From the NCBI RefSeq assembly GCF_004339025.1, contig NZ_SMFT01000003.1, positions 180,545-244,544 on the forward strand: 64,000 nt of DNA, in the 5' to 3' direction. The DNA comes from Volucribacter psittacicida (GTDB lineage Bacteria; Pseudomonadota; Gammaproteobacteria; Enterobacterales; Pasteurellaceae). Made by a program: the position numbers and the translations under genes. The notes under the pieces are model-generated. The model worked only from the letters and a program-made list of their open reading frames with translations, did not search any database and was not told where the DNA came from. Shown piece after piece: positions 48,619-58,300 of the stretch (positions within the stretch are counted from its first letter, which is position 1; the number at the start of each line of letters is the position of its first letter).

Positions 48619-50064
48619 TTAAAACCTTTTACTTAACTCAAGATAAAGCCGATTTTTATCATATTGATAAAGTGGATGATTGCTTGTGTATTTTTGGTAT
48701 TGCCAAGTGAGTCTTGGGGTTACGCCAAAAAAATGAATATTACGATGCCAAAGGCTAATTTGCATTGCATATTCATTATTTTTTTGTTGAATATTAAAAA
48801 AATCAGCGGCTTTATATTTTCGTCTCGCATAATTGAAAGAAGCAAAGCTAGAAATTCCCCATTTCCATTCTTGCCCCCAACCAAGTCGCAAGGATTTACG
48901 ATCAAAAGCGTTATCTTTATCTCGTGTATTATCCCGTTGATAATCAGCACCTATTAGCCAATATTGCTCGCTATGGGGTAAATAAATGAGGCTATTTGAC
49001 CAAAAATAATGATTTCCGTTAAGATGGTGGCGAGTTTTATAGCGTTGTTCAGCATATTCTAGCCAACTTATGGCTTGCCAATTTGGGCTTAGCCATTGAC
49101 TAAAATACACACGCATTCCTGCATTATCGGCATATTGTTTGAGGCTATTACTACCCTGACTACCGCCAGCGTACCAGCGTTTTTCCACAAAAGGGGTTAA
49201 ACTAATTTGTTGCTGTGCATTTTGATAGCCTAAACCAATGCCTAAACGGAGATTAAGTTCATTATACTTTTGGTTATCCCAATAATATTTACCATAAAAC
49301 TGGCTTTCAAATTTACTAAATAATTGATGAGGTAATGACCATTTTTTGTTGAGGTTAAGATGATAGCCTAACCCTTTTGCACTTTCTTTTTGCCATGTTT
49401 TCCATTGCCCAATATAAGGTGTTTTGGGGGCATTATTGATATTTGATTCGCTAATATAATTCAGTCCAAAACTGATTTCCCATTGATCACGTTTATTTAA
49501 ACCATCAATATATTGATCCATTAATTGATTAAATTGTGGAGAGATATTTTCGGCTCGCAATTTTTCAAATTGATCTTTGGCGGCGATATTATCATTATTT
49601 AACCATAAGGTTTGGGCTAATTGATAACGTAGAGGAAGAATATCGGGGTTAATGGCAAATAGCTTACGATATAGTTTAATAGCTTGTGGGTAATTTCCTT
49701 TCTCTTTATCCAGTATAGCTTGTCCCCAATCAAGTAAATAAGGATCAGGATCGGCAAGATCATGATATAAAGGATATAAAATTTTTACCGCAGGGGCATT
49801 ATTTTCTAGTAAAGCGGGAATAAACCCTCGTTTGATTAATTCTGGCTGTTGAGCAAGTTGTTGCTCGGTTAGTTCAATGTTTTGTGGTGTTTTTTGTTCA
49901 GGTAAAGAATGTTGATAAACAGGTTTATCAAGGATCTTTGGCATCGAGCTAGAAAATTGTTCATTTGGATCTTGTTGTTTAATGGCATACGCTTGAGCCA
50001 AAGTATTGGCGGTATAAAGTGCGGTGCAAAATAGAAAAATTTTTTGATAAGTGTACTTCATCAT
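48619..50064 (-). CDS. Slam family outer-membrane surface lipoprotein assembly modifier
   Basis: 481 residues: signal peptide (about 1-24, ending LAQA), a periplasmic TPR-like region (about 75-190) and a C-terminal DUF560 beta-barrel (about 195-481) whose strands run from WEISFGLNYISESNINNAP to the terminal YLELSKRF with the outer-membrane final Phe. Slam proteins move lipoproteins to the cell surface and usually sit beside their cargo. The upstream gene encodes a lipoprotein with a TbpB-like C-terminus, so the pair is consistent. Substrate inferred; no gene name assigned. Confidence 0.88.
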   Translation of the reverse strand: MMKYTYQKIFLFCTALYTANTLAQAYAIKQQDPNEQFSSSMPKILDKPVYQHSLPEQKTPQNIELTEQQLAQQPELIKRGFIPALLENNAPAVKILYPLYHDLADPDPYLLDWGQAILDKEKGNYPQAIKLYRKLFAINPDILPLRYQLAQTLWLNNDNIAAKDQFEKLRAENISPQFNQLMDQYIDGLNKRDQWEISFGLNYISESNINNAPKTPYIGQWKTWQKESAKGLGYHLNLNKKWSLPHQLFSKFESQFYGKYYWDNQKYNELNLRLGIGLGYQNAQQQISLTPFVEKRWYAGGSQGSNSLKQYADNAGMRVYFSQWLSPNWQAISWLEYAEQRYKTRHHLNGNHYFWSNSLIYLPHSEQYWLIGADYQRDNTRDKDNAFDRKSLRLGWGQEWKWGISSFASFNYARRKYKAADFFNIQQKNNEYAMQISLWHRNIHFFGVTPRLTWQYQKYTSNHPLYQYDKNRLYLELSKRF

Positions 50065-50069
50065 AAAAT

Positions 50070-50094
50070 AAAGCTATCCTTGTAGGATAGCTTT
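50070..50094 (-). terminator. Hairpin between the lipoprotein and Slam genes
   Basis: Minus strand AAAGCTATCC / GGATAGCTTT, 10 perfect pairs, 5-base loop, followed by ATTTTAT. It begins 33 bp after the lipoprotein stop and ends 5 bases before the Slam ATG; the only AGGA near the start is inside the stem. It may act as a terminator, a translation block, or both. Confidence 0.75.
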
Positions 50095-50127
50095 TGCCTC
50101 ATTATTTATGGTATCAAATTACGTATT

Positions 50128-50970
50128 TTATTTGCTCGCTGCAAAGCCAGCAGCCCAGTTATCACCTTTGGCGATACCGCCTAATTCTTTTGCGTTAGGA
50201 CCATAGAAGTTACCTTGAACAGAGCCTTGTCCGGGTTCGCCACTAGAGATTGCTGTACCTTGGAAAGTGTTTTGTGCGATTTGGGCATCAAGACTAATTG
50301 TTGTGGCTCCATGTGTTAAGGTACCAGATAATTTTTTGGTTGCAAAATCAGCGGTCAGCTGTGCAGAACCTGTTTCGGTTACATTGCTACCTAGACTATC
50401 ACGATTTCTAACAGTATAAACAGAATCACCGTTATAAATTGATTTACCAGAAGTTGGCATTTGATTTTCAGGTGTTAACACCCCTGTATAGTATAAGTAA
50501 GTTTCTGCGCTAGAAACATTATATGACCCTACTTTCACACTCTCAAACTTTCCACAACAATTATTGTTACCATTCAAAGAAAGCCAACCACCAGAATATA
50601 TCCCCGGATAAGAAGAAAGCTGAATATTTGTACCATTAACCGTAATAGAGGTTAAGCTATTAGCATTAAACTCTTGTACGTTAGACACTGCTGAATTATC
50701 ACTTTTTACTGACACATAACCGCTGTTGCTAGTTTCTCCACTTGTGGAGGATTGAGCTGTGCTTGATGAAGTTTGGTTTGAGCCTGTTCCTGCATTTCCA
50801 CCAGAAGAAGTGCCTGATGTTGAAGGTGTACTCGCTGGCGGTGTAGAGCCTGAACCCGTATTGGCAGAAGGGCTTTCTGAGTTATCCCCCCCCCCGCTAC
50901 TACCGCAAGCGGCAAGGACAACGGCGGTGGCAAGCGTTAAACCGAATTTAAGATACTGTGCTTTATTCAT
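50128..50970 (-). CDS. Surface lipoprotein, probable Slam cargo, phase-variable
   Basis: 280 residues from the ATG at 50970 (GGAG ten bases upstream; the frame is open to 51024). Signal peptide with lipobox LAAC at 19-22; acylated Cys22. A Gly/Ser/Thr/Pro-rich flexible linker (about 23-85) leads to a beta-rich domain with an unusual adjacent Cys pair (NNNCCGKF) and a C-terminal half resembling TbpB/hemophilin barrels: DFATKKLSGTLTHG and GSVQGNFYGPNAKELGGIA. Ten G in a row (50886-50895) encode Gly26-28. Ligand unknown; heme- or transferrin-type binding is possible by resemblance only. Confidence 0.85.
   Translation of the reverse strand: MNKAQYLKFGLTLATAVVLAACGSSGGGDNSESPSANTGSGSTPPASTPSTSGTSSGGNAGTGSNQTSSSTAQSSTSGETSNSGYVSVKSDNSAVSNVQEFNANSLTSITVNGTNIQLSSYPGIYSGGWLSLNGNNNCCGKFESVKVGSYNVSSAETYLYYTGVLTPENQMPTSGKSIYNGDSVYTVRNRDSLGSNVTETGSAQLTADFATKKLSGTLTHGATTISLDAQIAQNTFQGTAISSGEPGQGSVQGNFYGPNAKELGGIAKGDNWAAGFAASK
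50886..50895 (-). repeat. Poly-G tract in the lipoprotein gene
   Basis: Ten consecutive C on the plus strand. At ten the frame is ON. One more G gives GGA TAA, an immediate stop; one fewer gives an out-of-frame read ending at 50706. The only such G/C homopolymer seen in the window. Confidence 0.95.
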
Positions 50971-51032
50971 AGCTAGGAACTCCACTGTATAGATTAAGTT
51001 AAGTTTTTTTACATTGTTATACAACTGTTGCT

Positions 51033-51038
51033 ATTATA
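51033..51038 (-). promoter_or_regulatory. Candidate -10 box of the lipoprotein gene
   Basis: Minus strand TATAAT; the matching -35 (TAGATT at 51056-51061, 17 bp) is poor. Would give a leader of about 55 bases. No Fur box seen in this gap. Confidence 0.3.
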
Positions 51039-51076
51039 ATCCTTTTTTATGTAATAATCTATACTCTATTATAAAA

Positions 51077-51655
51077 TTAACTTTCTATTTTCTCCTTATA
51101 ATGCCAACGACAAACCGATAAATAACGATCATTTCCACCGATTTGGATTTGTTCGCCGTCTTTGACTACTTCTCCCTCGGCATTAAGGCGTAGCACAAAG
51201 TTGGCTTTGCGTCCGCAGTAACAAATGGTTTTTAGCTCCTCTAATTGATCTGCCCAAGCGAGTAAATAACGGCTTCCTTCAAATAATTCTGCTTGAAAAT
51301 CGGTGCGTAAACCGTAGCAAAGTACAGGAATATGCAATTTATCCACCACATCACTGAGTTGATATACTTGCTGTTTGGTAAGAAATTGTGCCTCGTCAAT
51401 TAAAATACAATGTAGGTTTTCTTGCTTTAAATGTTGGCTTATTTCGTCAAATAAATTGGTATCCGCTTGGAATAATCTTGCTTGCTGACTAATGCCTATT
51501 CTTGAGGTGATTTGTCCTACCCCAAAACGGTCGTCAATGGCGGCGGTGTAAAGCAGGGTATTCATACCTCGCTCACGATAGTTATAGTCCGACTGGAGCA
51601 GGGTTGTGGATTTTCCTGCATTCATTGTTGAATAATAAAAATAAAGTTTTGCCAT
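51077..51655 (-). CDS. tdk: Thymidine kinase
   Basis: 192 residues, type II thymidine kinase. P-loop [16 protein letters not shown] (residues 5-20), ILIDEAQFL (near 85), and the zinc-binding Cys residues in TICYCGRKA (near 145) and near the C-terminus (LSVCRWHY). Salvages thymidine. Stands alone, divergent from dapF with an uptake signal at 51688 between them. Confidence 0.95.
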   Translation of the reverse strand: MAKLYFYYSTMNAGKSTTLLQSDYNYRERGMNTLLYTAAIDDRFGVGQITSRIGISQQARLFQADTNLFDEISQHLKQENLHCILIDEAQFLTKQQVYQLSDVVDKLHIPVLCYGLRTDFQAELFEGSRYLLAWADQLEELKTICYCGRKANFVLRLNAEGEVVKDGEQIQIGGNDRYLSVCRWHYKEKIES

Positions 51656-51811
51656 AATGCGTTACTGATTTTTGGTTAAGTGTAAAAAAGTGCGGTCAGT
51701 TTTGCGAAAGTTTTTGGCGTTTGCGGAGATTGATGAAAATGCTTTAACTCTCGTCCATTATCTTATTATAATAACCGCAAAATGATTATTGTATAGTGAG
51801 AAGGATAGGAA

Positions 51812-52636
51812 ATGCAATTTTCCAAAATGCATGGTTTAGGTAATGATTTTGTGGTGGTTGATGGGGTAACGCAAAATGTGTATTTTGCGGAAGAAACCAT
51901 TCGGCGTTTAGCGGATCGTCATCGGGGGATTGGTTTTGATCAGTTATTGTTGGTTGAGCCGCCTTATGATCCTGAGTTAGATTTTCATTATCGTATTTTT
52001 AATGCGGACGGCAGTGAAGTAGCACAATGTGGCAATGGGGCAAGGTGTTTTGCCCGTTTTGTTTATTTGAAAGGTTTGACCAATAAGAAAACTATCGCGG
52101 TCAGCACGCAAAGTGGCAAAATGCAGTTGATCTTAAATGATGACGACACTGTACGAGTGGATATGGGCGAGCCAATTTGGGAGCCGAGCAAAATTCCGTT
52201 TGTGGCGAATCGTTTTGAAAAAAATTATATTATTCGCACCGATATTCAAACGGTGTTATGCGGTGCGGTATCTATGGGCAATCCGCATTGTGTTGTGCAA
52301 GTTGAGGATATTTATAAGGCAAAAGTAGAGCAATTAGGGGCATTATTAGAAAAACACGAGCGTTTTCCTGAGCGTGTGAATGTAGGCTTTATGCAGGTGG
52401 TAAATCGGCAACAGATTAAATTGCGTGTCTATGAACGAGGTGCGGGGGAGACGCAAGCCTGTGGGAGTGGAGCTTGTGCCGCGGCGGCGGTGGGGATAAT
52501 GCAAGGCCTACTTGATAATAAGGTACAGGTGGATTTGCCCGGTGGGCGGCTACACATTGAATGGCAAGGGGAAGGGCATCATTTATATATGACTGGCACA
52601 GCGACGCATATTTATGATGGTGTGATAACACTTTAA
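51812..52636 (+). CDS. dapF: Diaminopimelate epimerase
   Basis: 274 residues with the two catalytic cysteines in CGNGARC (near 73) and [10 protein letters not shown] (near 217). Converts LL- to meso-diaminopimelate for lysine and peptidoglycan. First of a dapF-DUF484-xerC-yigB run that matches E. coli order. Confidence 0.96.
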   Translation: MQFSKMHGLGNDFVVVDGVTQNVYFAEETIRRLADRHRGIGFDQLLLVEPPYDPELDFHYRIFNADGSEVAQCGNGARCFARFVYLKGLTNKKTIAVSTQSGKMQLILNDDDTVRVDMGEPIWEPSKIPFVANRFEKNYIIRTDIQTVLCGAVSMGNPHCVVQVEDIYKAKVEQLGALLEKHERFPERVNVGFMQVVNRQQIKLRVYERGAGETQACGSGACAAAAVGIMQGLLDNKVQVDLPGGRLHIEWQGEGHHLYMTGTATHIYDGVITL

Positions 52637-52661
52637 TGTGGGAAGTTGAAATAAGGATAGT

Positions 52662-53354
52662 ATGATGACACAACAAGATCTTGAATTAGCTACCGTTCAA
52701 TATTTACGTGATAATCCTGATTTTTTTCAGCGACATCAAACATTATTAGATGAATTATCCGTTGTTCATCATAAAAAAGGGACATTATCCTTGGTGGAAA
52801 TGCAATTACAACGACAACGGGATCAAATTGCCTTGTTAGAAGCAAGGCTCTCAGAGTTAACGCAATTAGCGGAATATAATGCCAATATTTTTTTCAGCTT
52901 AATGCCATTGCAACAGACCTTAAGCCAAAGCCAGACCCTAGAGCAAGGGGTAAGCGTATTGAATAATTGGGCGGATACTTTAGGGCTACAACAGGCTAAA
53001 ATCTTGTTATTACGAGATAGCTGGTTGCCTATTGAATACTTACCAGAACAATTTTGGTTAGATCGTAAAGCCTTTGAAATAATTAGGCTTGAACGTTTAG
53101 GCTTACGCCGTTTTTATCTAGGCCAGCTTACGCATAAAGAAAAAACCTTAATTTTTTTACCAGAAGAGTTGCCAGTAGGCTCTGTTGCCTATTGTTTATT
53201 GGGGCAAGGGCTAAATCAAACCAGTGCGGTGTTATTGTTTAGTTCCCATGACGAAAACCATTTTCATCTTAAGCAAGATACTTTCTTTTTACAAAAATTG
53301 AGTGAAATGGTAGAAGCCCATTTACGCCGTTGGTTGGCGGATTATCAAAAATAA
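52662..53354 (+). CDS. DUF484 (GAF-like) protein
   Basis: 230 residues, soluble. N-terminal LATVQYLRDNPDFFQRHQTLL (about 9-29) is the DUF484 signature, followed by a coiled region and a GAF-like fold. Function unknown; it always accompanies xerC and dapF in gammaproteobacteria. Two ATGs (52662, 52665) share one AAGGA site. Confidence 0.85.
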   Translation: MMTQQDLELATVQYLRDNPDFFQRHQTLLDELSVVHHKKGTLSLVEMQLQRQRDQIALLEARLSELTQLAEYNANIFFSLMPLQQTLSQSQTLEQGVSVLNNWADTLGLQQAKILLLRDSWLPIEYLPEQFWLDRKAFEIIRLERLGLRRFYLGQLTHKEKTLIFLPEELPVGSVAYCLLGQGLNQTSAVLLFSSHDENHFHLKQDTFFLQKLSEMVEAHLRRWLADYQK

Positions 53355-53369
53355 TCGGGCGTGATATTT

Positions 53370-54254
53370 ATGCAACAATGGTTACAAAAATACTGGGATT
53401 ATTTAAGAATTGAGCGTCAGGTAAGTCCTCATACTTTGGCAAATTATCAACGTCAGCTTGCTTGGATTGTTACGTTATTACAACAGCAGGGCATTGAACA
53501 TTGGCAACAGGTTACGCCAAGTGTCGTGCGTTTTGTGTTAACACAAAGCTACCAAGCGGGGCTAAAGCCGAAAAGTTTAGCTTTGCGTTTATCGGCACTA
53601 CGTCAATTTTTACAGTATTTAGTCCAGCAACAGCAATTAAAGGTCAATCCTGCCCTGGGGATTTCTGCCCCTAAGCAAGCGAAACATTTACCCAAAAACC
53701 TTGATGCCGAACAGGTACAACAATTACTCAATAACCAAAGTAAAGAGCCTATTGACCTGCGTGATCAAGCCATGATGGAATTGATGTATAGTTCAGGTTT
53801 GCGTTTATCGGAATTACAAGGCTTAGACCTACAAAATATTAATACCAGAGTGCGTGAAGTGAGGGTTATCGGAAAAGGTAATAAGGAACGAATTTTGCCT
53901 TTTGGACGCTATGCCAGTGATGCCCTCCAGAAATGGTTAAAAGTACGCCCTTTATTTAACCCACAGGATAATGCCTTATTTGTGAGCCAAGTGGGCAAGC
54001 GAATTTCGCACCGTAGTATTCAAAAACGTTTAGAAAAATGGGGAATAAAACAGGGATTAAACAGCCACTTAAATCCCCATAAATTACGCCATTCTTTTGC
54101 CACCCATATGCTAGAGGCAAGCTCAGATCTACGTGCGGTACAAGAATTATTAGGGCATGCCAATTTGTCCACAACCCAGATTTATACTCATTTAAATTTT
54201 CAGCATTTGGCTGAAGTGTATGATTCTGCGCACCCAAGGGCAAAAAAGAAATAA
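53370..54254 (+). CDS. xerC: Site-specific tyrosine recombinase XerC
   Basis: 294 residues. N-terminal SAM-like DNA-binding domain (about 1-90), C-terminal catalytic domain with Arg in [10 protein letters not shown] (near 143), the His-x-x-Arg in [14 protein letters not shown] (near 236-242), His in [13 protein letters not shown] and nucleophile Tyr (about 271). Resolves chromosome dimers at dif with XerD. GTG at 53361 also opens the frame, but ATG at 53370 has the better-spaced ribosome site. Confidence 0.95.
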   Translation: MQQWLQKYWDYLRIERQVSPHTLANYQRQLAWIVTLLQQQGIEHWQQVTPSVVRFVLTQSYQAGLKPKSLALRLSALRQFLQYLVQQQQLKVNPALGISAPKQAKHLPKNLDAEQVQQLLNNQSKEPIDLRDQAMMELMYSSGLRLSELQGLDLQNINTRVREVRVIGKGNKERILPFGRYASDALQKWLKVRPLFNPQDNALFVSQVGKRISHRSIQKRLEKWGIKQGLNSHLNPHKLRHSFATHMLEASSDLRAVQELLGHANLSTTQIYTHLNFQHLAEVYDSAHPRAKKK

Positions 54255-54264
54255 GGAGAAAATG

Positions 54265-54981
54265 ATGCGTTTTTATCGAGGTTTAAGCAAATTTCAAATC
54301 ATCAGTTTTGATCTTGATGATACCTTATATGATAATCGCCCTGTTATCACACAGGCAGAGCAGGCTTTTGTGGATTATCTTGCTCAACGTAGCGGTATCA
54401 CACACATCAATTTAGCCTATTGGCAAGATTGGAAACACAGAGTAGAACAACAAAATCCCTTATTATGTGAAGATGTGGTGCAATGGCGGCGAGAAACCTT
54501 ACGCCAATTATTGCAGGCTCATCAACAAAGTGCGGTGGAAATTGAAAAAATTATTGCCGATAGTTTGCACCAATTTGTACTGTGGCGACATCAAATTTCA
54601 TTACCTGAGCAAAGCATTGAGGTATTAAATCAACTGGCAGAGAAATACGCCATTGTGGCATTAACCAATGGTAACGTAGAGCCCGCCAAGATCGGATTAC
54701 CCCAGTTCCGTTTGGTTTTACGCGGCGGCGAACATGGACGAGCAAAACCGCATCAAGATTTATTTTATCAAGCCTGTGAGCATTTTAATATTGCCCCACA
54801 ACAGCTCCTACATATTGGCGATAATCTGTTCACTGATGTACAAGGGGCAATCCAAGCAGGTTGTCAAGCGGTGTGGCTGAATAATGAAAATACGCCATTA
54901 ATTCAACATACTCAAACAAGATTATTGCCCAATTTAGAAATTACCCAACTTAATGAATTATTAGCATTGAAAGGGCTATAA
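54265..54981 (+). CDS. yigB: HAD phosphatase YigB (5-amino-6-ribitylaminouracil phosphate phosphatase)
   Basis: 238 residues. Starts MRFYRGL like E. coli YigB. HAD motif I is FDLDDTLYDN (about 14-23), motif II ALTNGN near 132, motif III/IV GRAKPHQDLF and HIGDNLFTDVQGA near 160-190. Dephosphorylates the riboflavin intermediate in E. coli; other small substrates are likely. AGGAG at 54254-54258 favours the second of two adjacent ATGs. Ends overlapping folB by 6 bp, convergent. Confidence 0.87.
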   Translation: MRFYRGLSKFQIISFDLDDTLYDNRPVITQAEQAFVDYLAQRSGITHINLAYWQDWKHRVEQQNPLLCEDVVQWRRETLRQLLQAHQQSAVEIEKIIADSLHQFVLWRHQISLPEQSIEVLNQLAEKYAIVALTNGNVEPAKIGLPQFRLVLRGGEHGRAKPHQDLFYQACEHFNIAPQQLLHIGDNLFTDVQGAIQAGCQAVWLNNENTPLIQHTQTRLLPNLEITQLNELLALKGL

Positions 54982-55332
54982 TTTGCCACGCTCAATAATA
55001 ATCCCCACATTGCGGGCTTGTGCCACAGCTTTGGGCTTACTCAATTTTAAGCGTAGCCAAGAAATATCAAATTGTTGTTGTAACTGTTCAGCCACTTCAT
55101 TAGCAACACGTTCAAGCAATAAAAAAGGTTTGCTCTCAACATAATCAATAATAAATTGGCTTACTTCCGCATAATTTAAACAATCCTTCACATCATCGCT
55201 TTTTCCCGCCTGACGACTATCCCACGCCATTTCAAGATCAAAAATTAAGGCTTGTTTTATTTGTTGTTCCCAATCATAAATCCCAATTTGAGCAAATAGG
55301 GTTAATCCCTCAATAAAAATACGATCTTGCAT
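54976..55332 (-). CDS. folB: Dihydroneopterin aldolase
   Basis: 118 residues, the full family length, tunnel-fold enzyme of folate synthesis. FIEGLTLFAQIGIYDWEQQI at 5-24 (catalytic Glu near 22) and SWLRLKLSKPKAV (Lys near 98) are visible. Divergent from plsY, as in E. coli. Confidence 0.93.
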   Translation of the reverse strand: MQDRIFIEGLTLFAQIGIYDWEQQIKQALIFDLEMAWDSRQAGKSDDVKDCLNYAEVSQFIIDYVESKPFLLLERVANEVAEQLQQQFDISWLRLKLSKPKAVAQARNVGIIIERGKL

Positions 55333-55359
55333 TGATATACCTCATAGAAATCATGATAT

Positions 55360-55429
55360 TATAACCGTCCCACTTTAAAATAATGCCGTGTTCACACGCT
55401 TCGTCTTATTTTAAATTGAACAACGATAA
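55360..55429. repeat. MITE-like dispersed element, copy 9
   Basis: About 70 bp, the shortest copy. Left TATAACCGTCCCACTTTAAA; right, read on the minus strand, ATCGTTGTTCAATTTAAAAT. The middle has GTGTTCACACGC. In the folB-plsY divergent gap. Confidence 0.6.
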
Positions 55430-55500
55430 AAATGTTGTGAGGCGTATGCTACCAATTTTAGCGACGATACACGAACAAAATTTTGACAGGAGAAAAAGAA

Positions 55501-56100
55501 ATGAGCCTATTTGCAATCTTTTATATGTTATGTGCCTATTTATTAGGCTCAATTTCAACGGCTATCTTATTCTGTCGCCTAGCAAAATTGCCCGATCCTC
55601 GTACCCAAGGCTCGCAAAATCCCGGAGCAACCAATGTCCTACGTATTGGCGGAAAATGGTCAGCGCTCGCCGTATTATTCTGTGATATGTTAAAAGGTAT
55701 GTTACCTGTCTGGTTAGGATATTATTTAGGCTTAAGCCAATTTGAATTAGGTATGGTGGCATTAGGCGCCTGTTTAGGGCATATTTTTCCAATTTTTTTC
55801 AAATTTAAAGGGGGAAAAGGCGTTGCTACTGCCTTTGGGGCAATTGCCCCCATTGATTGGTCAGTGGCAGGTGCGATGCTAGCTTGTTGGCTCATCACTT
55901 TTCTCATTAGTGGCTATTCTTCATTAAGTGCCGTCATTACCGCATTAATCATTCCTTTCATTGTTTGGTGGGTAAAACCCGAATTTACCTTTCCTGTCGC
56001 CCTCGTCTGTTGCCTACTCATTTACCGCCACCACGATAACATTCAACGCCTATGGCGAGGACAAGAAGATAAGTTATGGGGGAGATTTAAGGGAAAATAA
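55501..56100 (+). CDS. plsY: Glycerol-3-phosphate acyltransferase PlsY
   Basis: 199 residues, five membrane helices. Acyl-phosphate-dependent motifs [15 protein letters not shown] (near 37-51) and [12 protein letters not shown] (near 102) are complete. First step of phospholipid synthesis. ATG at 55501 has GGAG upstream; the frame opens at 55483 but that start is less likely. Confidence 0.94.
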   Translation: MSLFAIFYMLCAYLLGSISTAILFCRLAKLPDPRTQGSQNPGATNVLRIGGKWSALAVLFCDMLKGMLPVWLGYYLGLSQFELGMVALGACLGHIFPIFFKFKGGKGVATAFGAIAPIDWSVAGAMLACWLITFLISGYSSLSAVITALIIPFIVWWVKPEFTFPVALVCCLLIYRHHDNIQRLWRGQEDKLWGRFKGK

Positions 56101-56129
56101 GAAATTTTTTATTGGGAGAGAATGAAATG

Positions 56130-56161
56130 AAAAAGTGCGGTAATTTTTACCGCACTTTTTT
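56130..56161. terminator. Bidirectional terminator from paired uptake signals
   Basis: AAAAAGTGCGGTAA / TTACCGCACTTTTT, 14 perfect pairs, 3-base loop, between convergent plsY and tsaD and touching the tsaD stop. Confidence 0.92.
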
Positions 56162-57191
56162 AATTAATAGGCGCTAATTCCGTCATATTCCAACGTGGTT
56201 TGACTTGAATAGCAAGATCTTGTTGTTCACCATATTTTAGGCGTAAGAAGCCTGCGTAGGCAATCATTGCACCGTTGTCGGTGCAGAATTGTGGTTGTGG
56301 GTAGAAAACTTCGCCGCCTAATTGGTGCATTAATTGGGCAAGTTGTTGGCGTAGCTGTTGGTTGGCGCTTACCCCTCCTGCGATCACGAGGCGTTTTAAG
56401 CCTGTCTGTTGTAAAGCTCGGCGACATTTGATGGCAAGAGTTTCTACTACCGCCAGTTGGAAAGCATAAGCAATATCGGCTTTGGTTTGTGCAGTAAGTT
56501 GTCCTTCTTGTTGTATGGCTTGATGAATGGTGTTGGCAGCAAAGGTTTTTAATCCTGAAAAGCTGAAATCCAGCCCTGGGCGATCGGTCATTGGGCGAGG
56601 AAAAAGAAAGCGATGAGGATTGCCTTGTTGAGCGAGGCGAGATAAGGCTGCGCCACCGGGATAATCTAAACCTAATAATTTGGCGGTTTTGTCAAAGGCC
56701 TCGCCAGCGGCGTCATCAATGGATTCGCCTAAGAGTTGGTAATTGCCGACGCCTTCTACTTGGACTAATTGGGTATGCCCGCCTGATACCAATAGGGCAA
56801 TGAAAGGAAAGCGAGGTGGGTTTTCTTCTAGCATTGGTGCGAGGAGATGCCCTTCCATGTGGTGTACACCCAATGCTGGGACTTGCCAAGCATAAGCTAA
56901 AGATCGCGCAATAGTCGCCCCAACGAGCAATGCACCTACTAAGCCAGGTCCTGAGGTATAGGCGATGCCTTGAATATCTTTGGCGGTGAGGTTTGCCTGT
57001 TGTAAGGCGGCTTGAATAAGGGGGAGGGTTTTGCGAATATGATCCCTTGAGGCTAATTCGGGGACAACTCCGCCATAATCAGCGTGTAACTCAATTTGGC
57101 TATAAAGTTGGTTGGCGATGAGTCCTTGTTGTTCATCATAAATGGCAACGCCTGTTTCATCGCAAGAGGTTTCGATACCTAAAACTTTCAT
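56160..57191 (-). CDS. tsaD: tRNA N6-threonylcarbamoyladenosine transferase TsaD
   Basis: 343 residues, ASKHA fold. N-terminal [16 protein letters not shown] (4-19), metal site [11 protein letters not shown] (near 111), [10 protein letters not shown] near 270. Catalytic member of the TsaBDE complex that makes t6A37 in tRNAs. Monocistronic, divergent from gmk. Confidence 0.95.
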   Translation of the reverse strand: MKVLGIETSCDETGVAIYDEQQGLIANQLYSQIELHADYGGVVPELASRDHIRKTLPLIQAALQQANLTAKDIQGIAYTSGPGLVGALLVGATIARSLAYAWQVPALGVHHMEGHLLAPMLEENPPRFPFIALLVSGGHTQLVQVEGVGNYQLLGESIDDAAGEAFDKTAKLLGLDYPGGAALSRLAQQGNPHRFLFPRPMTDRPGLDFSFSGLKTFAANTIHQAIQQEGQLTAQTKADIAYAFQLAVVETLAIKCRRALQQTGLKRLVIAGGVSANQQLRQQLAQLMHQLGGEVFYPQPQFCTDNGAMIAYAGFLRLKYGEQQDLAIQVKPRWNMTELAPIN

Positions 57192-57312
57192 TAATTTTCT
57201 CTCATTGGCTATTATTGGGCGTTATTTTAACAGAAATATCGTGAAAAATGACCGCACTTTTTGTGGAATTTTGGCATAATAAGCGGGTTTGAATTTAGGA
57301 GAAGAGAATTTT

Positions 57313-57933
57313 ATGCAACAAGGTAATCTTTATATTCTTTCTGCACCTAGTGGGGCAGGAAAATCTTCATTGATTAATGCGTTATTGGCGGATTCCGATA
57401 AGATGAAAGTTTCCGTTTCTCATACGACACGCCAACCAAGACCGGGGGAGCAGGAGGGTGTGCATTATTATTTTGTGGAACAAGGGGAATTTGAGCGTCT
57501 TATTGAACAAGGGGTATTTTTGGAATATGCCAAGGTGTTTGGTGGGCATTATTATGGTACTTCATTGCCGATGATTGAGCAGTCTTTGGCACAGGGGATC
57601 GATGTGTTTTTGGATATTGATTGGCAGGGCGCGCGCCAGATTCGGGAAAAGATGCCCAATGTAAAAAGTATTTTTATTTTACCGCCATCTTTGGCGGCGT
57701 TGGAACAGCGTTTGATTGGACGTGGGCAGGATTCGGCAGAGGTGATTGCTCAACGTATGGAAAAAGCCCAGAGTGAAATGTGTCATTATGATGAATATGA
57801 TTATGTGATCATTAATGATGAATTTTCTCAAGCCTTGCAGGATATTTGTCATATTTTGGCGGCAGAACGTTTGAAAACCCAAGTGCAGAAAGTCAGTCAG
57901 CAAGGATTAATTGCTGAATTGCTAGCAAAATAG
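57313..57933 (+). CDS. gmk: Guanylate kinase
   Basis: 206 residues from the ATG at 57313 (frame opens at a TTG 24 bp earlier; GGAGAAGAG lies before the ATG). P-loop [12 protein letters not shown] (8-19), GMP-binding [19 protein letters not shown] (near 39) and [10 protein letters not shown] (near 96) are present. Makes GDP from GMP. Starts the gmk-rpoZ-spoT-recG-murI series. Confidence 0.95.
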   Translation: MQQGNLYILSAPSGAGKSSLINALLADSDKMKVSVSHTTRQPRPGEQEGVHYYFVEQGEFERLIEQGVFLEYAKVFGGHYYGTSLPMIEQSLAQGIDVFLDIDWQGARQIREKMPNVKSIFILPPSLAALEQRLIGRGQDSAEVIAQRMEKAQSEMCHYDEYDYVIINDEFSQALQDICHILAAERLKTQVQKVSQQGLIAELLAK

Positions 57934-57987
57934 ACCGCACTTTAGTATGATATATGCCCTTTATGTTTAGAGAAATTGGAGTAAATT

Positions 57988-58263
57988 ATGGCTCGAGTAA
58001 CAGTTCAAGATGCGGTTGAGAAAATTGGTAACCGTTTTGATTTAATTTTAACCGCAGCACGTCGTGCAAGACAGTTGCAATTACATGTGCGTGAACCTTT
58101 AGTACCTGAAGAGAATGATAAGCCGACTGTGATTGCGTTGCGTGAAATTGAAAAAGGGTTAATCAATAATGAAATTATGGATTCCCAAGAAGCGGAAGTG
58201 GAAGAAGAACGCAAAGAAAGTGAAGATTATGCAGTGTCGTTGCTGACAACGGAGAATGTGTAA
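57988..58263 (+). CDS. rpoZ: RNA polymerase omega subunit
   Basis: 91 residues, exact family length. [19 protein letters not shown] at the N-terminus and [15 protein letters not shown] near 45 are diagnostic. Helps assemble RNA polymerase and is part of one ppGpp site. 54 bp after gmk, with an uptake signal between. Confidence 0.96.
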   Translation: MARVTVQDAVEKIGNRFDLILTAARRARQLQLHVREPLVPEENDKPTVIALREIEKGLINNEIMDSQEAEVEEERKESEDYAVSLLTTENV

Positions 58264-58300
58264 TTGATTTTAATTATTGTGGGCGAAGAGCGGTCAAAAT

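Noticed and set aside
50971..51076. Fur or heme-responsive operator upstream of the lipoprotein
   Set aside because: AT-rich stretches were scanned but no 7-1-7 Fur core was found.
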